A DNA stretch of 64,000 nucleotides from Streptomyces sp. NBC_01723 (lineage in GTDB: Bacteria; Actinomycetota; Actinomycetes; Streptomycetales; Streptomycetaceae), in contig NZ_CP109171.1 in assembly GCF_036246005.1 (NCBI RefSeq), positions 2,902,001-2,966,000 on the forward strand, given 5' to 3'. Shown piece after piece: positions 41,711 through 49,962 of this stretch (positions are counted from its first letter, which is position 1; every line of letters begins with the position of its first letter). Position numbers and translations under genes: made by a program. The notes under the pieces were generated by a model. The model had not been told where the DNA came from and made no database searches. It worked only from the letters and a program-made list of their open reading frames with translations.

Positions 41711-42262
41711 TCAGTCCGTCCCGCGGCTCCGGCTGCGGACACCGCGCAGCGCGACGGCGACGGCGGCGATGCCCGCGAGGACCAGGCCGGTCACGGTGTG
41801 CGCGGTGCCGGGGGGCTCGGGGCGGGCCTCGTCACCGCCGTCGGCGGCGGCCAGCCGGGCGCTGCCGCCGCCGCCCGCGTGGACGGGGGCGACGGGAGAG
41901 GCGGGTGCGGCCGGGCGCCGGCGCTCGACGTTGACGGTGCCCTCGCGGGCGTCGGCGCCGCACGTGACCCGCACGGCGTAGACGCCGGCCTCCATGCCGG
42001 AGCGGACCGTGCCGGTGCCGACGAGGACGCCGTCCTCCGCGGCCACGGTCAGCCGTGCCTCGGAGACGAACGCCGCGGACACGGCGACGGCCGTCTTCTC
42101 GGTGCAGTCGGGCACGCGCAGCTCGACGTCGCCGCCGGGCACGGGCGAGGACGGAGACACCGAGACGCCCCCGCCGTCGGTCGCGTACGCGGCGGGCGCG
42201 ACCGGTGCGAGCGCCGCCGCCAGGGCGGCTCCGGCACAGAGAGTGACCTTCAGTGAGCCCAT
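41711..42262 (-). CDS. Secreted, membrane-anchored surface protein; sortase partner
   Basis: 183 residues; ATG 42262 with GGAGG upstream. Signal peptide (LKVTLCAGAALAAALAPVAPAAYA), one Ig-like/beta domain (about 30-115), a Pro/Ala/Gly linker (about 116-150), and a C-terminal tail PPGTAHTVTGLVLAGIAAVA with VALRGVRSRSRGTD: a hydrophobic helix and a basic end, as in sortase substrates, but no clear LPxTG. PPGTA may be the processed site for class F enzymes; that is inference. Immediately upstream of and coupled to the class F sortase. Confidence 0.75.
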   Translation of the reverse strand: MGSLKVTLCAGAALAAALAPVAPAAYATDGGGVSVSPSSPVPGGDVELRVPDCTEKTAVAVSAAFVSEARLTVAAEDGVLVGTGTVRSGMEAGVYAVRVTCGADAREGTVNVERRRPAAPASPVAPVHAGGGGSARLAAADGGDEARPEPPGTAHTVTGLVLAGIAAVAVALRGVRSRSRGTD

Positions 42263-42379
42263 CGTGTACCTCCAGTTGTCTGGAGACTCCCCCGCGGGGC
42301 CCGCCCCCGCATCCTGCGCGAGGGTCGGGCTGCTCCGTTCGGGTTACACCGGGCGATCTCGGGTTTGCCGAAGGTCGTG

Positions 42380-43159
42380 TCAGACCCGTTCGACGAGGTC
42401 CGCGATGGAGTCGACCACCTTGGAGGGGCGGTACGGGAAGTGCTCGACCTGCTCGGGCCGGGTCAGGCCGGTCAGGACCAGGAAGGTCTGCATGCCCGCC
42501 TCCATGCCGGCCAGCACGTCGGTGTCCATGCGGTCGCCGATCATCGCGCTGGTCTCGGAGTGGGCGCCGATCGCGTTGAGCCCGGTGCGCATCATCAGCG
42601 GGTTGGGCTTGCCGGCGAAGTAGGGCTGCTTGCCGGTCGCCTTGGTGATCAGCGCGGCGACCGCGCCCGTCGCCGGGAGCGGACCCTCGGTGGAGGGGCC
42701 GGTCTCGTCGGGGTTGGTGCAGATGAACCGGGCGCCGGCGTTGATCAGCCGGACCGCCTTGGTCATGGCCTCGAAGGAGTACGTGCGGGTCTCGCCGAGG
42801 ACCACGTAGTCGGGATCGTGGTCGGTGAGGATGTAGCCGATGTCGTGCAGGGCCGTGGTCAGACCGGCCTCGCCGATGACGTACGCCGACCCTCCGGGCC
42901 GCTGGTCGTCCAGGAACTGGGCGGTGGCCAGCGCCGACGTCCAGATCGACTCGATCGGCACCTCCAGGCCCATCCGCCGCAGCCGGGCGTGCAGGTCGCG
43001 CGGGGTGTAGATCGAGTTGTTGGTGAGGACCAGGAAGGGCTTGCCGGACTCCCGGAGCCTCTTGATGAAGGCGTCGGCCCCGGGAATCGGCACGCCCTCG
43101 TGGATGAGGACCCCGTCCATGTCGGTGAGCCACGACTCGATGGGCTTGCGGTCTGCCAT
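42380..43159 (-). CDS. HAD-IIA hydrolase (NagD-like phosphatase)
   Basis: 259 residues from ATG 43159. Motif I is WLTDMDGVLIHEG, motif II is LVLTNNSIYTP, motif III the Lys of YFAGKPNPLMM, motif IV MIGDRMDTDV. These, plus the large C2 cap (about 80-190), identify the NagD group, which removes phosphate from nucleoside monophosphates or sugar phosphates as metabolite repair. No signal peptide. It lies between the sortase unit and the phosphonate-type ABC operon and is not obviously part of either. Confidence 0.9.
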   Translation of the reverse strand: MADRKPIESWLTDMDGVLIHEGVPIPGADAFIKRLRESGKPFLVLTNNSIYTPRDLHARLRRMGLEVPIESIWTSALATAQFLDDQRPGGSAYVIGEAGLTTALHDIGYILTDHDPDYVVLGETRTYSFEAMTKAVRLINAGARFICTNPDETGPSTEGPLPATGAVAALITKATGKQPYFAGKPNPLMMRTGLNAIGAHSETSAMIGDRMDTDVLAGMEAGMQTFLVLTGLTRPEQVEHFPYRPSKVVDSIADLVERV

Positions 43160-43262
43160 TGCGACGAACTCCTGGCGTGCGGTGGGGCATGGGCGGGGGC
43201 GCCGGAACCACGGCGTACCGACGCCCCACAGCCTAATCAGGACCGGTCCGACGCGGGACGGC

Positions 43263-44315
43263 TCAGCTGCCGGTGGCCGACTTCCACGCGTCGACGTACG
43301 AGGTGAGGTTCTCCTCGATGTCGTTCCAGTCGGGTTCGAAGATCTCGACGCCGTCCATCAGCTTGGCCAGTTCGACGGCGTTGGCGTCGGTGGCCTTGAC
43401 GTCCTGGCGGGCCGCGAAGCCGCCGCCGATCTCGCTGACCTGCCGCTGGGCCTTCTGGCCGAGCATGTGGTCGAGGAGCTTCCTGCCGTTCTCGCCGTGC
43501 GGGGCGTCGGAGACCAGGCCGGCCGCGTACGGCAGGGCGAACGTGGTGGGCTTGCCGCCTTCGCGGGCGGGGAACCAGATGCCGAGGTTGGGCATGGACT
43601 TGGACTGGGCGAAGTTCATCTGCACGTCGCCGTTGGCGGCCAGCAGCTCACCCTTGTCGACCTTCGGGGCGAGCTTGCCGGTGGAGGCGGACGGGCCGAC
43701 GTTGTTGGCCTGGAGCTTCTTGAGGTACTCCATGGCGGGCCGCTCGCCGCCGAAGTCGTGCATGGCCTTGATGAGGACGGCGGTGCCGTCGCCGGCGACG
43801 CCGGGGGTGGAGTACTGGAGCTTGTTCTCGTACCTGCCGTCGAGCAGGTCCTCCCAGGTGGCGGGGGCCTGCTTCAGCTCCTTGGTGTTGTGGACGAAGC
43901 CGAAGTAGTTGTTGACGACGGCGGTCCAGGTGCCGTTCGCCGCCTTGTCGGCGCCGCTGACCCGGTCGACCCCCTCGGGGGCGTACTTCTGGAGCAGGCC
44001 CTTGCTGTCGGCCTGCTGGATGAAGGGCGGGAGGGTGACGAGTACGTCGGCCTGCGCGTTGCGCTTCTCGCGGGTGGCGCGCTGGACCATCTCGCCCGAG
44101 CCGCCCTCCACGTACTCGACCTTGATGCCGGTCTCGTTCTCGAAGTCCTCGAAAACCTGGTCGTACCAGCCGTCACCGTTCTCGCCCTTGAGGCCGTCGG
44201 CGCTGTAGACGGTGACGACGTTCTCGTCGGAGGCAGCGGAGTTGCCGCCGCAGGCGGTCAGGGGGAGGGCGAGGAGACAGACGGCGGCGAGCGGCAGGAG
44301 GGGCTTTCCGGGCAT
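43263..44315 (-). CDS. Solute-binding lipoprotein of a 2-aminoethylphosphonate-type ABC importer
   Basis: About 350 residues, ATG 44315 (AAGGAG is present but 11 bases upstream). Lipobox LALPLTACGG. The fold is type 2 (iron/spermidine-like) solute-binding: VVTVYSADGLKGENGDGWYD, VFEDFENETGIKVEYVEGG, QADVLVTLPPFIQQAD, NGDVQMNFAQSKSMPN, LLDHMLGQKAQRQVSEIGGG. This matches the PhnS-type receptors of phosphonate importers (AEP). It is the last gene of a six-gene minus-strand operon that starts with an FAD oxidase and a phosphonatase-like enzyme, supporting a phosphonate ligand. Confidence 0.8.
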   Translation of the reverse strand: MPGKPLLPLAAVCLLALPLTACGGNSAASDENVVTVYSADGLKGENGDGWYDQVFEDFENETGIKVEYVEGGSGEMVQRATREKRNAQADVLVTLPPFIQQADSKGLLQKYAPEGVDRVSGADKAANGTWTAVVNNYFGFVHNTKELKQAPATWEDLLDGRYENKLQYSTPGVAGDGTAVLIKAMHDFGGERPAMEYLKKLQANNVGPSASTGKLAPKVDKGELLAANGDVQMNFAQSKSMPNLGIWFPAREGGKPTTFALPYAAGLVSDAPHGENGRKLLDHMLGQKAQRQVSEIGGGFAARQDVKATDANAVELAKLMDGVEIFEPDWNDIEENLTSYVDAWKSATGS

Positions 44316-44386
44316 GGCGAGGTGAACTCCTTGCGGGAGAAGGGAGAGGGGAGACCGGAGAAGAGGGACGGGCGAACGACGGTCGG

Positions 44387-45184
44387 CTAGCGGTAGGCGG
44401 CCTTGGTGCGGATGCGGGAGACGGCGAGCAGCACCAGCAGGGTGGCCGCCATCAGGACCACGGCGACGGCGGAGCCGGTGAACAGGGCGCCGCGGTCGGT
44501 GGCCGCGTAGACGAGGACCGGCAGCGGGGTCCAGTCCGGCGGGTAGAGCATCATCGTGGCGCTCAGCTCGCCCATGGACAGGGCGAAGCAGAGGCCGGCG
44601 GCGCCGGTCAGGGACGGCAGCAGCAGCGGCAGCCGCACCCGCAGCAGGACGCGCGCCGGGGAGGCGCCGAGGGAGGCGGCGGCCTGCTCGTACGCCGGGT
44701 CGAGACGGGTGATCGCCGCGGACACGGACTGGTGGGCGAAGGCGGTGACGAGCACGGTGTGGGCGACGATCACGATCCAGCGGGTGCCGTTGAGGAGGAA
44801 CGGCGGCTGGGAGAAGGCGACCAGGACCGCCAGGCCGACCACGACGGAGGGCACGGCCACCGGCAGGACGAACAGGGCGTCCATGACCTTGCGGTGGCTC
44901 TTCCGCAGCGCGGCGGCGGCGAGCGCGGCCCAGGTGCTGGCGGCCAGCGCCAGCAGGCTCGCGACGAGCGCGGTGACCAGGCTGGTGGTGAGGGCCTGGA
45001 GGGCCTCGCCACGGGTCGCCGCCCGGTAGTTGGCGGTCGTCAGGCCGGACGGCAGGACGCTGGACCAGTGGGTGGCGAAGGACGCGCCCAGGACGACGAG
45101 CAGGGGGAGGGCGAAGAGGGGCAGGAAGAGGACGAGGAAGACCGCCCACAGGGCCCACCTCGCCTTGCGGCTATGCACCAGCAC
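44387..45184 (-). CDS. ABC transporter permease (phosphonate-type importer), second subunit
   Basis: 265 residues; a GTG at 45184 overlaps the end of the preceding permease gene. Six hydrophobic helices, with the coupling loop in YEQAAASLGASPARVLLRV (EAA motif). VMDALFVLPVAVPSVVVGLA is the first core helix of binding-protein-dependent permeases. Works with the neighbouring permease and ATPase. Confidence 0.9.
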   Translation of the reverse strand: MLVHSRKARWALWAVFLVLFLPLFALPLLVVLGASFATHWSSVLPSGLTTANYRAATRGEALQALTTSLVTALVASLLALAASTWAALAAAALRKSHRKVMDALFVLPVAVPSVVVGLAVLVAFSQPPFLLNGTRWIVIVAHTVLVTAFAHQSVSAAITRLDPAYEQAAASLGASPARVLLRVRLPLLLPSLTGAAGLCFALSMGELSATMMLYPPDWTPLPVLVYAATDRGALFTGSAVAVVLMAATLLVLLAVSRIRTKAAYR

Positions 45185-46076
45185 GGCGGCTCACCACCCG
45201 GTAGAGGCCGTACAGGCCCACGGAGATCAGGACGTTGACGACGGCGACCACGCAGGCGCCCGGGTAGTCGGACTCCAGCATGGCCTTGCCGTACACGAGC
45301 GTCGGCAGGGTGGTGACGCCCTTGGCGCCGGTGAAGAGCACGATGCCGAACTCGTTGAGGCACAGCACCAGGACGAGGCTGCCGCCGGCCGCGAGCGCGG
45401 GCAGCGCCTCGGGCAGGACGATCCGGCGGATGACGCGCGGCGCGCGGGCCCCCAGCGAACTGGCCGCCTCCAGCTGGGCGGTGTCCAGCTGCGAGAACGC
45501 GGCGAGCAGCGGGCGCACCACGAACGGCGTGAAGTACGTGATCTCCGCGAGCAGCACGCCCCAGGGCGTGGTGAGGAACTGGAAGGGTCCCTCGGACGCC
45601 CCGGTGGCGTCCGTCCACAGCCCGTTGGCCATGCCGACGGAGCCGTAGACGAACAGCAGGGCCAGCGTGATCAGGAAGGACGGGAAGGACAGGAAGACGT
45701 CGATGAACCGCGACACCGCCCGCGCCCCGGGAAACGGCACGAACGCGATCACCAGCGCGAGCACGAACCCGAGCACCAGACATCCGACGGTGGCGGCCGC
45801 CGCCAGCCACACGGTGGTCCACAACGCCTCCCGGAACGCGTACGAGGCGAACACGTCGGCGTACGGCTGGAGGGAGGTCCCACCGCTGTCGGGCTGGAAG
45901 GACTGCTGGACGACGAGGGCGAGCGGATAGAGGAAGAAGAGGGCCAGGAGAGCCACGGGAGGCAGGGCCCAGAAGAGCGCTCCATAGGGGCGCGGGCCTG
46001 TGCTCGGTTCGCGGCTGCCGCCGCCGGGGCGCGACCAGCCAACGGCGGCCCGCGGCTTACGGACGACCTCAGCCAT
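45171..46076 (-). CDS. ABC transporter permease (phosphonate-type importer), first subunit
   Basis: 301 residues from ATG 46076. A Gly/Pro-rich cytoplasmic head is followed by six helices; ASSLGARAPRVIRRIVLPEA is the EAA coupling loop. SFPSFLITLALLFVYGSVGM is the usual core of this family. The start overlaps the end of the ATPase gene (46069), and the end overlaps the second permease, so all three are tightly coupled. Confidence 0.9.
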   Translation of the reverse strand: MAEVVRKPRAAVGWSRPGGGSREPSTGPRPYGALFWALPPVALLALFFLYPLALVVQQSFQPDSGGTSLQPYADVFASYAFREALWTTVWLAAAATVGCLVLGFVLALVIAFVPFPGARAVSRFIDVFLSFPSFLITLALLFVYGSVGMANGLWTDATGASEGPFQFLTTPWGVLLAEITYFTPFVVRPLLAAFSQLDTAQLEAASSLGARAPRVIRRIVLPEALPALAAGGSLVLVLCLNEFGIVLFTGAKGVTTLPTLVYGKAMLESDYPGACVVAVVNVLISVGLYGLYRVVSRRAGA

Positions 46077-47130
46077 GGTCCACCCCGGCGGGCAGCAACA
46101 CCGCGTCCTCGGGTGCGAAATGCAGGCTTACGGACTCCCCGTGCACCGGCGGAGCCTTCAGTTCACGCAGGTCCGCCATCACCCGATGACCACCCACGTC
46201 GACGAAGAGCCGGTGCGTCGCCCCCCGCCACTGGATCTCCCCCAGCGTCCCGGTGAGCCGGTTGGGGCCGTCCCCGAGCCCGACGAGATGCGGCCGCACG
46301 CACAGGACGGCCGACGCGCCAGGCGCGGCACCCCCCGTGTCGACCTTGATGTCCGCACCTCCGAAGGACACTCCCCCGGCTCCGACGGTCACCGGCAGCA
46401 GGTTCGCGCCGCCCACGAAGGACGCCGTGAACTCGTCGGCCGGCGCCCGGTACAACTCCCTCGGCGTCCCGCACGCGCGCAGCCTCGCCCTGTCCATGAC
46501 CGCGATCCGGTCGGCGAGGGTCAGGGCCTCCACCTGGTCGTGGGTGACGTAGAGGATCGACACGTCGGGCAGCTCGCGGTGCAGGCGGGCCAGTTCGGCG
46601 AGCATGCCGGAGCGGAGCTGGGCGTCGAGCGCGGAGAGGGGTTCGTCGAGGAGCAGGACGCCGGGCCGGATGGCGAGCGCGCGGGCGATGGCGACGCGCT
46701 GCTGCTGGCCGCCGGACAGCTCGCGGGGGTGGCGGCGGGCGTAGGCGCCCATGCCGGTCATGTCCAGCGCCTCGGCGACCCGTTCCCGGATCTCGGCCCG
46801 GGGGACCCTGCGGGCGCGGAGTCCGAAGGCGACGTTGTCCTCGACCCGCATGTGCGGGAAGAGCGCGTACTGCTGGACGACCATGCCGATGCCGCGCCGG
46901 TGCGGGGGCAGGCCGGTGACGTCGCGGTCGCCGAGGAACACCCGCCCCGAGGCGGGCCGTACGAACCCGGCGACCGCCCGCAGCGCGGTGGTCTTGCCGG
47001 ATCCGGACGGCCCGAGCAGCGCCATGACCTCGCCGGGTTCGACGGTGAGGTCGAGGGCGTCGAGGACGACGTTGCCGTCGTAGGCGACGGTGACCGAGTC
47101 GAAGCGGATGCCGCTGCCGGTGGTGCTCAT
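46069..47130 (-). CDS. ABC transporter ATP-binding protein (phosphonate-type importer)
   Basis: 353 residues, ATG 47130 overlapping the stop of the hydrolase gene (ATGA). Walker A GPSGSGKTT, Q-loop VVQQYALFPHM, signature LSGGQQQR, Walker B VLLLDEPLSALD, switch YVTHDQVEAL. The C-terminal ~110 residues form a TOBE-type regulatory domain (VLCVRPHLVGLGDGPNRLTG, GTLGEIQWRGATHRLFVDV), as in MalK/PotA-like ATPases. It drives uptake by the two adjacent permeases. Confidence 0.92.
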   Translation of the reverse strand: MSTTGSGIRFDSVTVAYDGNVVLDALDLTVEPGEVMALLGPSGSGKTTALRAVAGFVRPASGRVFLGDRDVTGLPPHRRGIGMVVQQYALFPHMRVEDNVAFGLRARRVPRAEIRERVAEALDMTGMGAYARRHPRELSGGQQQRVAIARALAIRPGVLLLDEPLSALDAQLRSGMLAELARLHRELPDVSILYVTHDQVEALTLADRIAVMDRARLRACGTPRELYRAPADEFTASFVGGANLLPVTVGAGGVSFGGADIKVDTGGAAPGASAVLCVRPHLVGLGDGPNRLTGTLGEIQWRGATHRLFVDVGGHRVMADLRELKAPPVHGESVSLHFAPEDAVLLPAGVDHG

Positions 47131-47858
47131 ACGCCGTCCGCTCCCCGCAGGAGGGCGGGCAGGCCGGTGACCGAGTCGAGGACGTGTCCGGCGCCGGCCT
47201 CGCGGAAGGCGCCGTCGCCGTGGGCCCCGGTGCGCACCCCGGCGACCAGCCCCGCGCCGGCCCGTACGCCGCTGAGCACGTCGTACGAGGTGTCGCCGAC
47301 GACGGCGACCTGGCGTACGGCGTCGGCGGCCTTCGTGCGCAGGAACGCCTCCAGCACCATGTCCGGGTAGGGCCGTCCGCGTCCGCCCGCGTCGGCGGGG
47401 CACAGGGTGAGCGGCACCAGGTCGTGCCAGCCCAGCGCGTCGAGGACGGCGTCCTGGGTGACGCGGGCGAAGCCGGTGGTCAGGACGACGGTACGGCCGT
47501 CGGCGGTCAGTTCCTCGACGGCCTCGCGGGCGCCGGGGACGGGGGCGATCAGGCCGCCGTCGACCAGTTCGCCGTACGCCTTCTCGAAGGTGGTGTTGGC
47601 GTGCCGGGCGCGGTTCTCGTCGCCGAACAGGTGCCGGAAGACGGAGATCTTGGACTCGCCCATGGTGGCGCGGACGTAGTCGAGCTTCTCGGCGTGGTCC
47701 GGGGTGCCGGGCTCGACGCCCAGTGCGCGGGCGGCGGCGTCGAAGGCGCGCTCGACGAGGCCGCCGTCGGCGACGGTGGTGCCGGCCATGTCGAGGACGA
47801 CGAGGCGGATGTCCTCGGTCACGGAAGGGGCCCTGGAAGTGGTCGTGGAAGTGGTCAT
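47127..47858 (-). CDS. Phosphonatase-like HAD hydrolase (PhnX-like)
   Basis: 243 residues from ATG 47858. HAD motif I is LVVLDMAGTTVADGG (D.AGTT is typical of phosphonoacetaldehyde hydrolase), motif II VVLTTGF, motif III in RGRPYPDMV, and motif IV VAVVGDTSYDV. In PhnX a cap Lys forms a Schiff base with the aldehyde, in the string MG..K; here MGESKISVFRHLF has a Lys in the matching place, so the lyase-type mechanism is possible. Adjacent to an FAD oxidase and a phosphonate-type importer: likely breaks the C-P bond after oxidative deamination. Confidence 0.8.
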   Translation of the reverse strand: MTTSTTTSRAPSVTEDIRLVVLDMAGTTVADGGLVERAFDAAARALGVEPGTPDHAEKLDYVRATMGESKISVFRHLFGDENRARHANTTFEKAYGELVDGGLIAPVPGAREAVEELTADGRTVVLTTGFARVTQDAVLDALGWHDLVPLTLCPADAGGRGRPYPDMVLEAFLRTKAADAVRQVAVVGDTSYDVLSGVRAGAGLVAGVRTGAHGDGAFREAGAGHVLDSVTGLPALLRGADGV

Positions 47859-47866
47859 GAGGGGGT

Positions 47867-48991
47867 TCACCAACCCAGGTCGTTCGCGGTGGTTTCGGCT
47901 ATCGCGGGTGAGCAGGTCATGCCGCGCCCGCCGGGCCCGGTGACCAGCCACACGCCGTCGCGCACCCGCTGCCGGTGCACGACGCGGCTCGTGTCGGTGC
48001 ACTGCGCGTACACCCCGGCCCACCGGCGGCGGACCTTGGGCAGCGGCCGGCCGAGGAGGGACTCGACGACGCCGGTGAGGTGGTCGTAGGGGTCCTCGAC
48101 GGTGTCGAAGGCGAAGGGGTGCTCGTACTCGTGGGTGTCGCCGATGGTCAGTCCGCCGTCGGCGCGCTGCACCATCAGCAGCTGCATCCGGTGTTCCGCG
48201 GCCGTGGCCGGCTGCGGCTGCCGCGCGTTCAGCTCGTCCCGGGCGGGCGAGCCGTAGGCGGGGTAGTAGCGGAAGCTGTCGGCGTCGGCGACCGAGGTGG
48301 TGAGGGGTTCGCCGAGGGGGTCGGTCTGCATCATCTGGAGGCGGACCCGCCGCACGGGCAGGCCGGGCCCGGCCAGCTCGCGGACCAGGCCGCCGAGCCA
48401 GGCGCCGGTGCACAGGACGACGGCGTCGCCGGTGTGCGTGTCGCCGTGGTCGTCGCGGACGGCGTTCTCGCCGATGACGTCGCGGACCTCGCGGCCGGGC
48501 AGGAAGGTGTACTTCGGGGACCGGCGGAGTTCGGCGCGCAGGGCGAGCTGGGCGGTGCGGGGTTCGACGGCGGCGTCCCGCTCGCAGTACAGCGCGGCGT
48601 CGAAATCGCCGCGCAGGGCGGGGTTCAGCGCGCGCGCCTCACCGGCGGTGAGCAGCTTGTGTCCCCGGGCGGCGGCGTCCGGGCGGGCCACGGCCGCCTC
48701 GGCGACCGCGCGTTCCAGGTCGCCGCGGACCGGGGTGAGGGAGCCGTTCGGGCGGAAGCCCAGCGCCGGGATCCGGGCGCCGATCTCCTCCCACAGCTCC
48801 CGGGCCCGCAGCGCGGTCTCCAGCTCCTCGCCGCCCGCGCGGCCACTGACCCAGATCTGGCCGAAATTGCGCAGCGAGGCGCCGCGGGCCTCCGTCTCGC
48901 GCTCGATCTGTACGACCTCATGGCCGCGGTTCACTGCGTGCCAGGCGTGCATGGTGCCCACCACGCCGGCTCCGACGACTATCACTCTCAC
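47867..48991 (-). CDS. FAD-dependent oxidoreductase of a phosphonate operon
   Basis: 374 residues from a GTG (48991) with AAGGAG ten bases upstream. The dinucleotide fold starts at once (VRVIVVGAGVVGTMHAWHAV, then VVQIERE). SLRNFGQIWVSGR, EPRTAQLALRAELRR, VVLCTGAWLGGLVRELAG and VRDGVWLVTGPGGRGMTCSP fit the DadA/GlpO-like oxidase branch that I associate with phosphonate operons (TIGR03364-type). These are thought to oxidise 2-aminoethylphosphonate or its N-methyl form to the aldehyde, the substrate for the phosphonatase-like gene next in line. First gene of the operon; a GntR regulator gene ends 133 bases upstream. Confidence 0.85.
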   Translation of the reverse strand: MRVIVVGAGVVGTMHAWHAVNRGHEVVQIERETEARGASLRNFGQIWVSGRAGGEELETALRARELWEEIGARIPALGFRPNGSLTPVRGDLERAVAEAAVARPDAAARGHKLLTAGEARALNPALRGDFDAALYCERDAAVEPRTAQLALRAELRRSPKYTFLPGREVRDVIGENAVRDDHGDTHTGDAVVLCTGAWLGGLVRELAGPGLPVRRVRLQMMQTDPLGEPLTTSVADADSFRYYPAYGSPARDELNARQPQPATAAEHRMQLLMVQRADGGLTIGDTHEYEHPFAFDTVEDPYDHLTGVVESLLGRPLPKVRRRWAGVYAQCTDTSRVVHRQRVRDGVWLVTGPGGRGMTCSPAIAETTANDLGW

Positions 48992-49067
48992 GACGGCCAC
49001 GCTCCTTGCCAAGGGGGAACCGGAGGAATCCGGCTGACAACGAGAGCGTGAACTGGTCATCACGTTT

Positions 49068-49078
49068 GGGCTAGACCC
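49068..49078. promoter_or_regulatory. Candidate GntR operator before the phosphonate operon
   Basis: GGGCTAGACCC is a near-palindrome of the GGTCTAGACC type used by HutC/DasR-like regulators. It is 77 bases upstream of the FAD oxidase start and 46 bases from the GntR gene end. Confidence 0.45.
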
Positions 49079-49123
49079 GTTATCTTTTCGTTACGCTTCG
49101 GCGGTCTGGGCGAGTGGTGGTTT

Positions 49124-49879
49124 TCAGCCGCGCAGGTGGGCCGTGAAGGAGAAGCGGTCGCCCCGGTAGAGCGTCCGGACCCGCTCCAGCGGGCGCCCCT
49201 CCGTGTCCCGGGAGACGCGGTGGATGAGCAGCATCGGGAGGGCCGGCGGAGTGCCGATGAGCAACGCCTCGCGCGGGGTGGCGAGCACGGTCTCGATGCG
49301 TTCGTCGGCGTCGCCGAAGGCGATGCCCTGCCCGGCGAGGTGGGCGTAGAAGGACGAGTCCGGGTCGAAGGTGCTGTCCAGGTCGGGGAGCCGGGCCACG
49401 GAGAGGTAGGTGCTCTCCAGGCCGACTCGCTCGTCGTCGGCGAGCAGCACGCGCTCCAGGTGCCAGACGGGCTCCCCGCGGGTGAGGCCGGTCTCGGCGG
49501 CGAGCGCGTCGGGGCAGGGGAAGCGGTCGAGGGTGACCAGCGCGCGGCCGGGCGTACGTCCCTGGCGGCGGACGCCCTCGGTGTAGCTGGCCAGGGAGAG
49601 CGGCTGCGCCAGCTTGGGGCCGGCGACCACGGTGTTGCGGCCCTGGCGGCGCAGCTTGCCCTCGAGGACCAGCTCGCGCAGCGCCTGCCGCACGGTCTCG
49701 CGGGCGACCTCGTACCGCTCGGAGAGGTCCCGCTCGGTGGGGATGGCGCTGCCCTCCCCCAGCTCGCCGACCAGACGGTCGATCCGCGCCTTGACGGCGT
49801 AGTACTTCGGCACGCGGCCGTGCTCCGGGATCCCGGAGCGGACGGGGGCGCCGGGGGCCTGGTCGTTCGGATAGTCCAC
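49124..49879 (-). CDS. GntR/HutC-family regulator (UTRA domain)
   Basis: About 251 residues from a GTG at 49879; the ribosome site is poor and the frame stays open upstream through repetitive DNA. Winged HTH: YYAVKARIDRLVGELGEGSA, IPTERDLSERYEVARETVRQ, then LEGKLRRQGRNTVVA. UTRA domain: GRTPGRALVTLDRFPCPDAL, EPVWHLERVLLADDERVGLE and SRDTEGRPLERVRTLYRGDR near the end. It belongs to the PhnF-like group of regulators and lies just upstream of the phosphonate operon on the same strand, so it probably represses it. Confidence 0.88.
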   Translation of the reverse strand: MDYPNDQAPGAPVRSGIPEHGRVPKYYAVKARIDRLVGELGEGSAIPTERDLSERYEVARETVRQALRELVLEGKLRRQGRNTVVAGPKLAQPLSLASYTEGVRRQGRTPGRALVTLDRFPCPDALAAETGLTRGEPVWHLERVLLADDERVGLESTYLSVARLPDLDSTFDPDSSFYAHLAGQGIAFGDADERIETVLATPREALLIGTPPALPMLLIHRVSRDTEGRPLERVRTLYRGDRFSFTAHLRG

Positions 49880-49884
49880 GCAGG

Positions 49885-49962
49885 GATGGTCGCAGACGAG
49901 GGTGGGGGCGGTGGGGCCGTGGGGACGGTGGGTTCGGTGGGGTCGGTGGGGTCGGGGTGTCA
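49885..49962. repeat. Short imperfect GGTGGGG/GTCGGTG tandem repeats
   Basis: GGTGGG-type units repeat with a period of about nine bases between the GntR gene and the LAxTG gene. They are low-complexity only. Confidence 0.5.
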
